A stretch of 50,984 nucleotides of DNA from Pantoea septica. Lineage in GTDB: Bacteria; Pseudomonadota; Gammaproteobacteria; Enterobacterales; Enterobacteriaceae. Made by a program: the position numbers and the translations under genes. The notes beneath the pieces were generated by a model. It was not told where the DNA came from. It did no database searches and saw only the letters and a list, made by a program, of their open reading frames with translations. The DNA lies in NCBI RefSeq assembly GCF_002095575.1, contig NZ_MLJJ01000027.1, positions 1 through 50,984 on the forward strand. The letters run 5' to 3'. Of the stretch, positions 9,093 through 19,053 are shown in pieces. Position 1 is the stretch's first letter. Each line of letters begins with the position of its first letter.

Positions 9093-9870
9093 CCGGCGGA
9101 TTGTCCTGCTGCACGTTGTCGCCGCCGATGCCGCCGATAAACGGCAGACGCAGGCGCAGCGGCGTAAAATCCACGCCCATGTTCAGACCCAGCACGTTCA
9201 GCTCAAAGCCCTCTTCCGCGCCGAGCGTCACGCCGGCGACCCCCAGTACGGAAACCTGAATGCCGCGCCCCGACGGCGGCAAGCCAATCGGACGCCACAG
9301 CGGCCGGTAATCTTTGCCGAGCGCGTTGGCAGGCATGTCGAGTTTCAATGCGGGCACTTCACGTCCGATATGGGCGAGAAAGGTGTTGCTGTTCGGTCCT
9401 GGCCAGGCGTGATAGGTATTCGGCCAGGGATAGGAGCGGATCGCCGCCTCGATGCGCGGGATCATCGCCTCCGCCGCCTCGCCGCGATGCTCCACCAGCA
9501 GGCGCGGTTTCGCGCCATACCAGTAGCCGTCCGGCAGATTGCTGTTGCGCCGCACTTTATCGCCGCTGCCCCAGCTAATCACCTCATAGCGGCTGTAGCG
9601 CGTCTCGCCTGCACGTTTGAAGATAATCCACGGATGCACCGCTACCGCGCCTTTCCAGCCGTAGGTGGGCGCGGCGTAGACCTGCACGATCGCCTGCGAA
9701 GCAAAGCGCTGCGGATTGGGCGCCAGGCCGGCGGAGTCGCGCCGCGCCGACCACCAGCCGCCCTGCCCGCCGGAAAGGTCGCCGTGGCGCGTCGCCTGCG
9801 CCAGGCTGGCGCCCAGCGACAGCAGGATCACCAGCAGAATGCAGAGGCTCACGGCCTTGAGTGACAGCAT
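9088..9870 (-). CDS. DUF3750 family exported or membrane-anchored protein
   Basis: A 260-residue protein with an N-terminal hydrophobic segment (residues about 5-27, LKAVSLCILLVILLSLGASL), either a signal peptide or an anchor. The body carries GWKGAVAVHPWIIFKR, YEVISWG and PWPNTYHAWPGPNSNTF, which I recognise as the DUF3750 pattern. ATG 9870 is chosen because AGGA precedes it and the hydrophobic segment begins there; an ATG at 9945 adds 25 unrelated residues. Cellular role unknown. It stands alone, with the zinc-ribbon/nuclease gene upstream of it on the same strand. Confidence 0.7.
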   Translation of the reverse strand: MLSLKAVSLCILLVILLSLGASLAQATRHGDLSGGQGGWWSARRDSAGLAPNPQRFASQAIVQVYAAPTYGWKGAVAVHPWIIFKRAGETRYSRYEVISWGSGDKVRRNSNLPDGYWYGAKPRLLVEHRGEAAEAMIPRIEAAIRSYPWPNTYHAWPGPNSNTFLAHIGREVPALKLDMPANALGKDYRPLWRPIGLPPSGRGIQVSVLGVAGVTLGAEEGFELNVLGLNMGVDFTPLRLRLPFIGGIGGDNVQQDNPPG

Positions 9871-10004
9871 AGATATTTCCTGGAGTGAAAAGCGGAAAGA
9901 AAATCGCCAGCCTCTCTGACGACAGACGGGCGAGGAAGTAAACAACGCGCTTCAGTGTAAGCGGAAATTATGTCTGATGATCCACAGCTCCAAACAAGAA
10001 GACA

Positions 10005-10023
10005 TTAAGATGGGGCATCTTAA
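10005..10023. repeat. Perfect short inverted repeat
   Basis: TTAAGATG-GGG-CATCTTAA, eight-base arms with a three-base centre, lies between the DUF3750 gene start and the end of the large nuclease-like gene. It could be an operator for the DUF3750 gene, a weak transcript end, or an insertion-boundary feature. Confidence 0.4.
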
Positions 10024-10098
10024 CTGCCCGAAGATTATTTGCGTCCATTCCACATTTATTACGATTCGATAAAGAGGGCGTGGCGCTGACAAACCAGG

Positions 10099-12672
10099 CT
10101 AATCGTTCCGCATGACACACAGACGCAATTCGCTATCTTCTTTCACTGGCTCCGGAATCGGGGCTTTCTTTTTGCCTGACAGTTTCACACATTCAGGACA
10201 AAAACCCGCTCCCCGACCTTTCGCGCGGTTAAAGTAGTAGTCTTTAGTGGCCTCTAACGCAGCATGTCCGGGAACGCCACAGCAAAACTTAAGGTATGTT
10301 TTGGTTGTGCTGATTTCCTCTTTGTCAGATATCGGCTCATGCAAAAACTGCACCGTTGGAGGACGCAATCCATCGGGAAGCTGAGCATGGCGAGCGATTT
10401 CATCTCGCATTACATGCATCAGGGCCACCAGATCGTCCAGATTTTTGCCGCTTTTGACAACCTGCCCTTTTTCCAGGCCACATGCCACACACAAGTGCGT
10501 TGCTGGCGAGCGCCTGGCCGCCTTCTGCATGTTTCGGTAACTTATCCGCACAGGTGAATGAGGCGTTCCATCAGCGTGGGTATTGCCACAGGCATAGATT
10601 TCCTCTCCCTGTCCTTTCGAATCGAAGCCCTCAATATAGCTCGCTCGTGGGTACATGCCGCGGAGAACGTACAGCCGATGGAAAATCGTAGCACGCTTTA
10701 TAGTGCTGACAACCTCTTCGTCCGGATAACAACATGCCTGGCAAGCCGAAGGAACAATCTTGCGGTCGTTCAAGCACTTATTATTAACCATCGCGCTCGC
10801 CTCGCTGCGCGTCACCTCAAACTCATGCATACCCTTGTCACATCTAACCAAGGCCGTTGCCTGTCCGTCTTTTGGCGGTTTAAACTCAATCACCGACAGC
10901 CCAAGCTTGTTGAGATTGTCCCTCAACGAATTATTTCCCTGACGTTGCTGCGCCACAGAACTTGCCTTTACCCCCAGCTTTTTCGCTTCGCATTCAGGAC
11001 AAATAAAGGCTCCGTCGATTATGTGGTGCCAAGCAAATGTCAGATCGTGCACGACAATGACATGGTTAGCATCCTGCTCGCAGACATAGCGAATGCCAGC
11101 GCTGTTACTATTAGCCTTTATGTTAGCGATAAAATCTGCAGGCATGCCGAGCGAATCGCCCCACGCATCCAGCGAATCATGTCTTCTTTTCCTGCCGGCG
11201 AGTTTATTCTTACAGCCTGGACAGCCTTGTCGCAGAGGACCTTCATTTAAAGTTTTGCCAGTTGTTTTGTGTTCATTTCCGCAATTACTACATTTGTAAT
11301 GAACCTGCGTTTTCTTACCAATTTTTTCTTTTACAGGGGATATAAGCTGGTGTGCGTTTAGCTTTTCCATAACTTTATTTTGGAATTTGGCGAGTGGATT
11401 TTCGCACCATACATTCCACTTTTCCCAAATCGCATCCACAGACAAAGAAAGATCTGTAGGTATTCGACCGTGCCGGGCACAAATTTCGAGAATATGTTCA
11501 AGAAAGGCTTGCGGATCCAGCTCCATCTCGGGAATAACAAGCAGCGTAATCTGGCAATCCGCGCATACTTTGACCTTGAAGGCATCCCTTTTCTGAATGT
11601 CTGCCAGCGTCAGTTTGGCTCCGGTATCATCGTCACGGGAATGGTAGTGATGGTCGCCCTGATATTCGAAAGCCAGTTTTAGCGCATCTGAATAACCGTC
11701 GAGCTCAAGTCGTGATGGTTCCTTACCGGCGGCATTATAGGTCAGGAACAGGGGCCGACTGTTCGACCGCCAGTCATTTGAGGGGAAAAGCAGATCTAAA
11801 ATGATTGCGCAAAGGCTCTCGCCTTTGCGCATTTTGGTTTGCCCCCAATTCGTCTCTCTTGCACGTTCCCTGCTATCCAACCGATCGAGCCCAAACCTGT
11901 TCTTATATCGAATCCTGACGCCAGTTTTTGTGGAGTGCTCGTAACCAATGATCGTGGCGCCGAACCGTTGTGCTTCTAATCGCAATGACTCATCCTGTCT
12001 ACGATCCTTGCGCTCCTGCTTGCAAATCGCCAGCGCGCCTGTGGCAGCCATATAAGACTCCGCGATCGGCGAACGCATACATCGTGCGGCATTGACTGTG
12101 AAAAACGGTCCCGGACTTTTCAAGCCCGGCTTTTCCTTACCGACATATCGGATGCTGGCTTCGCTTCCGAACACATCAGTCCATTCCCGGTATACTTTGA
12201 CGACAATATTATACGAGACATCCTGCTCCCTTCCCGGGTGTTTTTTGCGCCCGAGTCCTTGCACGATTGTCGCGCGTATCAACGGAGTAAAGCTCCACCC
12301 CACCGAATCTGGAAGAGGATTATCACTGGGCACCATCTGATACCTGATATCTTCGAGCTGCGGCGCGTTCTTTGTTGTAGGCAGCATCACGAGCCGATAG
12401 TCTGGCCACTTGGCTGCAGCCGCATCGATCAGTTGATTAACACTGGCGCATACAGGGCAGCCTTTTCCATAGTGAACGTTATGGATCAACATCCACCAGC
12501 CGCCCTCGCGGCCAGCATCGCAGTCCAGGCAGTAAAACTCCTGCTTCTTCTTCGCAAGGCATGTCGCTGGCCCCTGCTGTAGCAAACGGAGCCTGCCGTA
12601 ACGCTCGGGACAGCGGTCATAACAGGCCAGTTCAATATTCCGCTCATCATAAGTCTTGCTACGTGCACCCAT
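10099..12672 (-). CDS. Large multi-zinc-ribbon protein with Vsr/PD-(D/E)XK-like nuclease core
   Basis: An 857-residue protein I cannot assign to a named gene. Six cysteine-pair modules resemble treble-clef or zinc-ribbon units: C48/C51-C72/C75, C461/C464-C484/C487, C531-C558/C561, C611-C644/C647, C695-C728/C731 and C797/C798-C825/C828. Between the first and second is a nuclease-like block (residues about 280-395). It has a GESLCAIILDLLFP helix, then LELDGY (D325), AFEYQGDHHY (E336, Q338, H341, H342), and D363 with K366 in a following helix. This order matches Vsr-like/EDxHD nucleases of phages and giant viruses. AAGGA precedes the start. Base composition is visibly AT-richer than its neighbours, and the gene interrupts a conserved neighbourhood, both signs of transfer. 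A DNA-targeting role is inferred. Confidence 0.7.
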   Translation of the reverse strand: MGARSKTYDERNIELACYDRCPERYGRLRLLQQGPATCLAKKKQEFYCLDCDAGREGGWWMLIHNVHYGKGCPVCASVNQLIDAAAAKWPDYRLVMLPTTKNAPQLEDIRYQMVPSDNPLPDSVGWSFTPLIRATIVQGLGRKKHPGREQDVSYNIVVKVYREWTDVFGSEASIRYVGKEKPGLKSPGPFFTVNAARCMRSPIAESYMAATGALAICKQERKDRRQDESLRLEAQRFGATIIGYEHSTKTGVRIRYKNRFGLDRLDSRERARETNWGQTKMRKGESLCAIILDLLFPSNDWRSNSRPLFLTYNAAGKEPSRLELDGYSDALKLAFEYQGDHHYHSRDDDTGAKLTLADIQKRDAFKVKVCADCQITLLVIPEMELDPQAFLEHILEICARHGRIPTDLSLSVDAIWEKWNVWCENPLAKFQNKVMEKLNAHQLISPVKEKIGKKTQVHYKCSNCGNEHKTTGKTLNEGPLRQGCPGCKNKLAGRKRRHDSLDAWGDSLGMPADFIANIKANSNSAGIRYVCEQDANHVIVVHDLTFAWHHIIDGAFICPECEAKKLGVKASSVAQQRQGNNSLRDNLNKLGLSVIEFKPPKDGQATALVRCDKGMHEFEVTRSEASAMVNNKCLNDRKIVPSACQACCYPDEEVVSTIKRATIFHRLYVLRGMYPRASYIEGFDSKGQGEEIYACGNTHADGTPHSPVRISYRNMQKAARRSPATHLCVACGLEKGQVVKSGKNLDDLVALMHVMRDEIARHAQLPDGLRPPTVQFLHEPISDKEEISTTKTYLKFCCGVPGHAALEATKDYYFNRAKGRGAGFCPECVKLSGKKKAPIPEPVKEDSELRLCVMRND

Positions 12673-12816
12673 TCTCGAATCCTTCAGGTTTGTCGGGAGG
12701 AAGACCTCACAGGGAAGACCCTTTCTTCACATTGAATGGTCAAAATAACTTGCTGGCGTGACGAAAAAGAGGGCCTGGACAGGCTTAAGGTTATCAGTCA
12801 CTCTCATACCAGAAGA

Positions 12817-12841
12817 CAAAAAAGCCCGCAAGATCGCGGGC
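12817..12841 (-). terminator. guaBA terminator
   Basis: Minus-strand stem GCCCGC-GATCTT-GCGGGC (12824-12841) followed by a T-rich run (12817-12823), 51 bp beyond the guaA stop. It separates guaA from the large nuclease-like gene, whose own promoter must lie in 12673-12815; I see no clear promoter there. Confidence 0.85.
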
Positions 12842-12891
12842 TCAATGGTGCTATTTTGTCTGGTGGGGCTATCCTTTACCCCGCCTGGGGA

Positions 12892-14472
12892 TTATTCCCA
12901 CTCGATGGTCGCCGGCGGCTTGCCGCTGATATCGTATACCACGCGGGAGATGCCGTTGACTTCGTTGATGATGCGGTTAGAGACGCGGCCGAGGAAATCA
13001 TACGGCAGATGCGCCCAGTGCGCGGTCATAAAGTCGATGGTCTCGACTGCGCGCAGCGAGACGACCCAGTCATATTTACGACCGTCGCCCATTACGCCCA
13101 CGGAACGCACCGGCAGGAACACGGTGAACGCCTGGCTCACTTTGTTGTAGAGATCCGCCTTGCGCAGCTCTTCGATAAAGATCGCATCGGCGCGACGCAG
13201 CAGATCGCAATACTCTTTCTTCACTTCGCCCAGCACGCGCACGCCGAGACCCGGGCCCGGGAACGGATGGCGATAGAGCATATCGTACGGCAGGCCCAGC
13301 TCCAGGCCGATCTTGCGCACTTCATCTTTGAACAGCTCTTTCAGCGGCTCGACCAGGCCCAGCTTCATCTCTTTCGGCAGGCCGCCCACGTTGTGGTGGG
13401 ATTTGATCACGTGCGCTTTGCCTGTCGCGGAGGCGGCAGACTCGATCACGTCAGGATAAATGGTGCCCTGCGCCAGCCATTTCACGTCGGTCAGCTTGCT
13501 CGCCTCTTCGTCGAACACTTCGACGAACACGCGGCCGATAATTTTACGCTTGGCTTCCGGATCGTTTTCGCCCGCCAGCGCGTCGAGGAAGCGCATCTCA
13601 GCCGGAACGTGAACGATATTGAGGCCGAAGTGATCGCCGAACATATCCAGCACCTGCTCCGCCTCGTTCAGACGCAGCAGACCGTTGTCGACGAAGACGC
13701 AGATCAGGCGATCGCCGATGGCGCGGTGCAGCAGCATCGCGGTCACGGAAGAGTCCACGCCGCCTGACAGGCCGAGAATAACCTTATCGTTGCCGATTTG
13801 CTCGCGCAGACGTTCGACCGCATCTTCGATAATTTTCGCCGGCGTCCACAGCGCTTCGCATTCGCAGATATCGATCACGAAACGCTCCAGCATGCGCAGA
13901 CCCTGGCGAGTATGCGTGACTTCCGGATGGAACTGCACGCCGTAAAAACGCTTCTCTTCGTTAGCCATAATGGCGAACGGACAGGTTTCGGTGCTGGCGA
14001 CGGTAACGAAGTCGGACGGGATCGCGGTCACTTTATCGCCGTGGCTCATCCAGACGTCGAGCAGCGGTTTGCCTGCGGCGCTGATGGCGTCTTCGATGTC
14101 GCGGATCAGCGCGCTCGGCGTCAGCACTTCCACCTGCGCATAACCGAACTCGCGCTCGTTAGAACCTTCGACTTTGCCGCCCAGCTGCATCGCCATGGTC
14201 TGCATGCCGTAGCAGACGCCGAGCACCGGTACGCCCGCATTGAAGACATACTCTGGCGCGCGCGGGCTGTTGAGTTCGGTGGTGCTTTCCGGGCCGCCGG
14301 AAAGGATGATGCCGTTCGGGTTGAACTGGCGGATCTGCTCTTCGGTGACATCCCATGCCCAGAGTTCGCAGTACACGCCCAGCTCGCGTACGCGGCGCGC
14401 GACCAGCTGCGTGTATTGAGAACCAAAATCGAGAATCAGAATGCGATGCTTATGAATATTTTCCGTCGTCAT
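12892..14472 (-). CDS. guaA: GMP synthase (glutamine-hydrolysing)
   Basis: Converts XMP to GMP using ATP and glutamine, the last step of de novo GMP synthesis. The 526 residues (E. coli 525) comprise a class I glutamine amidotransferase domain with Cys87 in GVCYGMQ and the His/Glu pair in GVQFHPE. The ATP-pyrophosphatase domain has the P-loop [10 protein letters not shown] near residue 235, and the C-terminal dimerisation domain ends PPATIEWE. It lies 72 bp after guaB in the same operon. Confidence 0.99.
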   Translation of the reverse strand: MTTENIHKHRILILDFGSQYTQLVARRVRELGVYCELWAWDVTEEQIRQFNPNGIILSGGPESTTELNSPRAPEYVFNAGVPVLGVCYGMQTMAMQLGGKVEGSNEREFGYAQVEVLTPSALIRDIEDAISAAGKPLLDVWMSHGDKVTAIPSDFVTVASTETCPFAIMANEEKRFYGVQFHPEVTHTRQGLRMLERFVIDICECEALWTPAKIIEDAVERLREQIGNDKVILGLSGGVDSSVTAMLLHRAIGDRLICVFVDNGLLRLNEAEQVLDMFGDHFGLNIVHVPAEMRFLDALAGENDPEAKRKIIGRVFVEVFDEEASKLTDVKWLAQGTIYPDVIESAASATGKAHVIKSHHNVGGLPKEMKLGLVEPLKELFKDEVRKIGLELGLPYDMLYRHPFPGPGLGVRVLGEVKKEYCDLLRRADAIFIEELRKADLYNKVSQAFTVFLPVRSVGVMGDGRKYDWVVSLRAVETIDFMTAHWAHLPYDFLGRVSNRIINEVNGISRVVYDISGKPPATIEWE

Positions 14473-14509
14473 TGAGGCGTTTCCAGAGCGGGTAACTTGA
14501 TAATGAAAG

Positions 14510-14529
14510 CGCCCGGCTTATGCCGGGCG
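14510..14529 (-). other. Intercistronic hairpin between guaB and guaA
   Basis: An eight-base perfect stem CGCCCGGC/GCCGGGCG with a four-base loop sits in the 72-bp guaB-guaA gap. No T run follows, so it is more likely an mRNA-stability or partial-attenuation element than a full terminator. Confidence 0.5.
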
Positions 14530-14544
14530 ATAAATCTTACGGGA

Positions 14545-16011
14545 TCAGGATCCCATACGGTAGTTCGGCGACTCTTTAGTGATGGTCACATCGTGCACGT
14601 GGCTTTCGTTGATGCCGGCGCCGCTGATGCGGACGAACTCCGCTTTGGTGCGCAGATCGTCGATGGTCTGGCAGCCGGTCAGGCCCATACAGGAGCGCAA
14701 GCCGCCCATCTGCTGGTGAACGATCTCTTTCAGGCGACCTTTATAGGCGACGCGGCCTTCGATGCCTTCCGGCACCAGTTTGTCAGCGGCGTTATCGCTC
14801 TGGAAGTAGCGGTCGGAAGAGCCTTTGGACATCGCGCCCAGCGAACCCATGCCGCGGTAAGATTTGAAAGAGCGGCCCTGATACAGTTCGATTTCGCCCG
14901 GCGACTCTTCCGTACCGGCCAGCATGGAGCCGACCATGACGGCTGCCGCGCCAGCGGCGATCGCTTTGGCGATGTCGCCGGAGAAACGGATACCGCCGTC
15001 GGCGATAACCGGGATGCCGGTGCCTTCCAGCGCTTCGACCGCGTCGGAAACGGCGGTGATCTGCGGCACGCCCACGCCGGTGACGATACGGGTCGTACAG
15101 ATAGAGCCGGGGCCGATACCGACTTTCACTGCGCTCACGCCCGCTTCCGCCAGCGCCAGCGCGCCTGCGCCGGTCGCGACGTTTCCGCCGATAATCTCCA
15201 GGTCAGGATATTTTGCGCGAGTCTCGCGGATGCGCTGCAGCACGCCTTCTGAGTGACCGTGCGACGAGTCGATCAGCAGCACGTCGACGCCAGCGGCGAC
15301 CAGCGCGTCAACGCGCTCTTCGTTGCCCGCGCCCGCGCCCACCGCCGCGCCAACGCGCAGACGGCCCTGCGCATCTTTACAGGCGTTCGGCTTACGTTCG
15401 GCTTTCTGGAAGTCTTTAACGGTGATCATGCCGAGCAGATGGAAGCTGTCGTCCACCACCAGCGCTTTCTCAACGCGTTTTTCGTGCATTCTCTGCAGCA
15501 CGACGTCACGCGCCTCGCCCTCTTTCACCGTAACCAGACGTTCTTTCGGCGTCATGACCGCGGTAACCGGCTGCGTCAGATCGGTAACGAAGCGCACGTC
15601 GCGGCCGGTGATGATGCCGACCAGCTCGTTGCTTTCATTCACGACCGGATAACCGGCAAAGCCGTTGCGCTCGGTCAGGGCTTTGACTTCCGCCAGCGTC
15701 GTGGTCGGCAGGACGGTTTGCGGTTCGGTTACCACGCCGCTTTCATGTTTCTTCACCTTGCGAACTTCATCCGCCTGGCGCTCAATCGACATGTTTTTGT
15801 GGATAAAGCCCAGACCGCCTTCCTGCGCCAGCGCGATAGCCAGTCCCGCTTCGGTTACGGTATCCATAGCAGCGGAGAGCATCGGGATGTTCAGACGAAT
15901 CTTTTTCGTCAGCTGAGTGCTGAGATCGGCCGTGTTAGGCAGAACGGTGGAGTGAGCAGGAACGAGCAGAACGTCGTCGAAAGTAAGGGCTTCTTTAGCG
16001 ATTCTTAGCAT
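14545..16011 (-). CDS. guaB: Inosine-5'-monophosphate dehydrogenase
   Basis: Oxidises IMP to XMP with NAD+, the committed step to guanine nucleotides. The 488 residues equal the E. coli length. Two CBS domains (about residues 92-205) interrupt the TIM barrel. The catalytic cysteine is in the loop [15 protein letters not shown] (C305), and the mobile flap region carries [10 protein letters not shown]. It is the first gene of guaBA, with a PurR-type operator and promoter upstream, divergent from xseA. Confidence 0.99.
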   Translation of the reverse strand: MLRIAKEALTFDDVLLVPAHSTVLPNTADLSTQLTKKIRLNIPMLSAAMDTVTEAGLAIALAQEGGLGFIHKNMSIERQADEVRKVKKHESGVVTEPQTVLPTTTLAEVKALTERNGFAGYPVVNESNELVGIITGRDVRFVTDLTQPVTAVMTPKERLVTVKEGEARDVVLQRMHEKRVEKALVVDDSFHLLGMITVKDFQKAERKPNACKDAQGRLRVGAAVGAGAGNEERVDALVAAGVDVLLIDSSHGHSEGVLQRIRETRAKYPDLEIIGGNVATGAGALALAEAGVSAVKVGIGPGSICTTRIVTGVGVPQITAVSDAVEALEGTGIPVIADGGIRFSGDIAKAIAAGAAAVMVGSMLAGTEESPGEIELYQGRSFKSYRGMGSLGAMSKGSSDRYFQSDNAADKLVPEGIEGRVAYKGRLKEIVHQQMGGLRSCMGLTGCQTIDDLRTKAEFVRISGAGINESHVHDVTITKESPNYRMGS

Positions 16012-16062
16012 GGCAATATCTCAACCTGGGGTGAATGAGAACAGATAAAATATTGCCGCGGC

Positions 16063-16088
16063 ATTATACAGGCCGTAATCGTTTGCCT
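16063..16088 (-). promoter_or_regulatory. guaBA promoter with PurR-type operator
   Basis: Minus-strand -10 TATAAT (16063-16068). Immediately upstream is AGGCAAACGATTACGG (16073-16088), close to the PurR consensus ACGCAAACGTTTNCNT. It fits the known purine repression of guaBA in E. coli; the site overlaps the promoter spacer. Confidence 0.7.
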
Positions 16089-16180
16089 CCAGCATTATTT
16101 TAGAAAAAGTCTTGATCCTCTCCAGCAGCCATGTAGTATCGGTTAATTAACCCTCTGATTTACTATTTGATCTCCATCAC

Positions 16181-17554
16181 ATGTCGCTACCGCCAGTCGC
16201 CAATGTTTTTACCGTCAGCCGCCTGAATACGACGGTGCGTCAGCTCCTTGAACAGGAGATGGGATCGGTGTGGCTGAGCGCGGAGATCTCCAACTTTTCT
16301 CAGCCCGCGTCGGGCCACTGGTACTTCACGCTGAAGGATGACGGCGCGCAGGTGCGCTGCGCGATGTTCCGCAACAGCAACCGCCGCGTCACCTTCCGGC
16401 CGCAGCACGGCCAGCAGATTCTGGTGCGCGCCACTATTACGCTTTATGAGCCGCGCGGCGACTATCAGCTGATTATCGAAAGCATGCATCCGGCGGGCGA
16501 AGGCGCGCTGCAGCAGCAGTTCGAGCTGCTGAAGGCGAAGCTGGCGAGCGAAGGCCTGTTCGACCAGCAGCATAAACAGCCGCTGCCCGAGCCGGCGAAA
16601 CAGGTCGGCGTGATCACCTCGGCGACCGGCGCGGCGCTGCATGACGTGCTGCGCGTGCTGCACCGCCGCGATCCTTCGCTGCCGGTGATTATCTATCCTA
16701 CCCCGGTCCAGGGCGCCGAGGCGCCGGCCGCTATCGTGCACGCGATTGAGCTGGCGAACCAGCGCGCAGAGTGCGACGTGCTAATCGTCGGCCGCGGCGG
16801 CGGATCGCTGGAAGATCTCTGGAGCTTCAACGAAGAGCGCGTCGCGCGCGCCATTTTCGCCAGCCGTATTCCGGTGGTGAGCGCCGTCGGCCACGAAACC
16901 GACGTCACCATCGCCGATTTCGTCGCCGACCTGCGCGCGCCGACGCCGTCCGCCGCTGCTGAAATTGTGAGCAGAAATCAGACGGAGCTGCTGCGACAGT
17001 TGCTTTCGCAGCAACAACGGCTGGAAATGGCGATGGATTACTATCTGGCGCAGCAACAACGCCGCTTCTCCCGTCTCGATCATCGCCTGCAGCAGCAGCA
17101 TCCGCAGCTCCGCCTGGCACGGCAGCAGACCGCCCTGTTCCGCCTGCAGCAGCGGCTGAACGAGGCGATGGAAAACCGGCTGCGTCAGAGCCTGCGGCAG
17201 CAGGATCGGCTTTCTCAGCGTCTTGCCGCGCATCAGCCGCAGCCGCGTCTGTTTCAGGCGCAGCGCCAGCTGGAGCAGATGCGCTATCGTCTGCAGCAGA
17301 GCATGGAAAAGATGCTTAACCGCGACAGGCAGCGCTTTGCAACGCTTGCCGCGCAGCTGGAAGGCGTCAGCCCGCTGGCGACGCTGGCGCGCGGCTTCAG
17401 CGTGACGACCGATAGCGCCGGCCAGGTGGTGAAAAAAACCGCCCAGCTGCAGAGCGGCGATACCCTGCGCACGCGTCTCGACGACGGCTGGGTGGAAAGC
17501 CAGGTAACCAGTCTCCTGCCGGAAAAAAAACGCCGCCGTAAAACTGCCCCCTGA
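16181..17554 (+). CDS. xseA: Exodeoxyribonuclease VII large subunit
   Basis: Large subunit of the single-strand-specific exonuclease VII (partner XseB, encoded elsewhere). The 457 residues (E. coli 456) begin with an OB-fold domain ([26 protein letters not shown]), then the catalytic domain with [15 protein letters not shown] and [21 protein letters not shown] long glutamine/arginine-rich coiled coil (about 265-400) follows and binds the small subunits. Upstream ribosome-binding site is weak. It is divergent from guaB, as in E. coli. Confidence 0.98.
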   Translation: MSLPPVANVFTVSRLNTTVRQLLEQEMGSVWLSAEISNFSQPASGHWYFTLKDDGAQVRCAMFRNSNRRVTFRPQHGQQILVRATITLYEPRGDYQLIIESMHPAGEGALQQQFELLKAKLASEGLFDQQHKQPLPEPAKQVGVITSATGAALHDVLRVLHRRDPSLPVIIYPTPVQGAEAPAAIVHAIELANQRAECDVLIVGRGGGSLEDLWSFNEERVARAIFASRIPVVSAVGHETDVTIADFVADLRAPTPSAAAEIVSRNQTELLRQLLSQQQRLEMAMDYYLAQQQRRFSRLDHRLQQQHPQLRLARQQTALFRLQQRLNEAMENRLRQSLRQQDRLSQRLAAHQPQPRLFQAQRQLEQMRYRLQQSMEKMLNRDRQRFATLAAQLEGVSPLATLARGFSVTTDSAGQVVKKTAQLQSGDTLRTRLDDGWVESQVTSLLPEKKRRRKTAP

Positions 17555-17562
17555 ACAAAGAC

Positions 17563-17595
17563 TATACTTTTTGGCACATTACTTGTGCCAAGGAG
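17563..17595 (+). promoter_or_regulatory. Promoter and inverted repeat upstream of protealysin gene
   Basis: TATACT (17563-17568) is a plausible -10. It is followed by a perfect inverted repeat TTGGCACA-TTACT-TGTGCCAA (17571-17591) across the expected start site, and the right arm merges into the AAGGAG ribosome-binding site (17590-17595). It could be a repressor operator or an RNA hairpin limiting translation. Confidence 0.5.
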
Positions 17596-17601
17596 TCGGG
17601 T

Positions 17602-18615
17602 ATGTCTTACAGCGTTATTCCTCCCTATATCTTGCGTAACATTGTGACCCACGGTTCCAGTCATCAGCAGGACTACGCGCGCCGTACGCTGCTGCACGTT
17701 CAGCATCTGATGGCGGAAAACTGGCAAAAGCCGGTCGCGCCGCAGACGGCGACGGGCGGTCATGTCGAGCGTGAAATTTACGATGCGAAAAACAGCCAGA
17801 ACCTGCCAGGCGAGCTGCTACGCAGCGAAGGTCAGCCTGATACCGGCGATGTCGCCGCCCGAGAAGCCTAGGATTATCTTGGCGTCACCTACGACTTCTT
17901 CTGGCAAAACTATCAGCGCAACTCACTCGACAATCAGGGGCTGAAGCTACTCGGCACCGTCCACTACGGCAAGGCGTATCAAAACGCCTTCTGGAACGGA
18001 CAGCAGATGGTGTTCGGCGACGGCGACGGCGAAATTTTTAATCGCTTTACTATCGCCATCGACGTGGTGGCGCACGAACTGGCGCACGGCGTGACCGAGA
18101 CAGAAGCCGGACTGATCTATTTCGAGCAGGCAGGGGCGCTAAACGAATCGCTGTCTGACGTCTTTGGCTCACTGGTAAAACAGTTCCATCTCAAGCAGAG
18201 CGCCGACAAAGCCGACTGGATTATCGGCGAAGGCCTGCTGGCGAACGGTATTAACGGACGCGGACTGCGATCGATGGCGGAGCCGGGCACCGCCTATGAC
18301 GATCCGATGCTGGGCAAGGATCCGCAGCCTGCGCATATGGATCACTATATCAAGACGCGTGAAGACAACGGCGGCGTGCATCTGAATTCCGGCATACCCA
18401 ACCGCGCCTTTTACCTGGCGGCGAAAGCGCTGGGCGGCTATGCCTGGGAACAGGCGGGCCAGGCCTGGTACGACACGGTGTGCGACAAATCGCTGCCGCA
18501 GGACGCCGATTTCAGCACCTTCGCGCAGTTAACCATTCAGCACGGCGAACGCCGATTTGACCGTTCTGTGGCGCAGTCGATCGAACAGGCGTGGAAGGAG
18601 GTTGGCGTGCTATGA
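17602..18615 (+). pseudogene. Protealysin-type M4 metalloprotease, interrupted by an in-frame amber codon
   Basis: Reads as one 337-codon M4 (thermolysin-like) protease in a single frame, except that codon 90 is TAG (17869-17871) where the family has tyrosine (REA-stop-DYLGVTYDFFWQNY). The N-terminal propeptide matches protealysins (MSYSVIPPYILRNIV), with no signal peptide. After the stop all catalytic parts remain: HELAH (H158, E159, H162), NESLSDVFG (third zinc ligand) and GGVHLNSGIPNRAFY. A TAT/TAC to TAG change explains the break. No useful restart exists: the next ATG (18007) excludes part of the catalytic N-domain. It is either a recent pseudogene, an amber-suppressed gene or a sequencing error. 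Emfourin overlaps its end by four bases. Confidence 0.9.
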
Positions 18616-18956
18616 GTTCCTTTCCTGAACTGACCGACGATGCGGTCATCGAAGTCGAACGCGAAGGCGGACTGGCCTTTATTCCCGGCCTGCGCGGCGC
18701 GCGGCGTTTCGCGCTGGCTCAGCTGCCGCAGCCGCAAAAGCAGCGCGTCTGTCAGATTCTGGAACGGGCGCTGCCGCTGGGCGAACCTGAAGAGAAAGCG
18801 CCGGAAATCGGGCGTAGCGATCAGCGTTACTTCCGCATACAGATCAGCTATGCCACGCATCGCGAAGTCGGCACTATCGTCTTGTTGATTCCGGAGCAGG
18901 TCGCGCCGCCGGAGCTGGAGGCGCTCTGGCGCGACGGCGACGATCCGGCGCAATAA
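18612..18956 (+). CDS. Emfourin, protealysin inhibitor
   Basis: A 114-residue protein encoded directly after protealysin, overlapping its stop as ATGA. This is the bicistronic arrangement described for Serratia protealysin and its slow-binding inhibitor emfourin. The start reads MSSFPELTDDAVIEVEREGG, with LRGARRFALAQLP as a family-like core. It has its own AAGGAGG about 11 bases upstream, so it can be translated without the protease being finished. The frame is intact although the protease gene is broken. Assignment rests on position and family pattern. Confidence 0.8.
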   Translation: MSSFPELTDDAVIEVEREGGLAFIPGLRGARRFALAQLPQPQKQRVCQILERALPLGEPEEKAPEIGRSDQRYFRIQISYATHREVGTIVLLIPEQVAPPELEALWRDGDDPAQ

Positions 18957-18960
18957 AAAA

Positions 18961-18982
18961 GGCCGCCACAGAGAGGGCGGCC
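18961..18982 (-). terminator. Terminator of the hok transcript, possibly shared with emfourin
   Basis: Stem GGCCGCC/GGCGGCC with an eight-base loop; on the minus strand it is followed by T6. It lies where hok-family mRNAs end, after the conserved CTGAAGCGCCTTCATAAGG stretch. On the plus strand it directly follows the emfourin stop but lacks a T run. Confidence 0.75.
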
Positions 18983-19053
18983 TTATGAAGGCGCTTCAGG
19001 CCTGTCCAGCCAACAGCCGGTAAAGGCGGGGATCGCTCCCCGCCTTCCGGTTG

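Noticed and set aside
10558..11250. 230-codon plus-strand frame inside the zinc-ribbon/nuclease gene
   Set aside because: It is antisense to a motif-rich coding sequence, and its own translation has no domain pattern or convincing ribosome-binding site.
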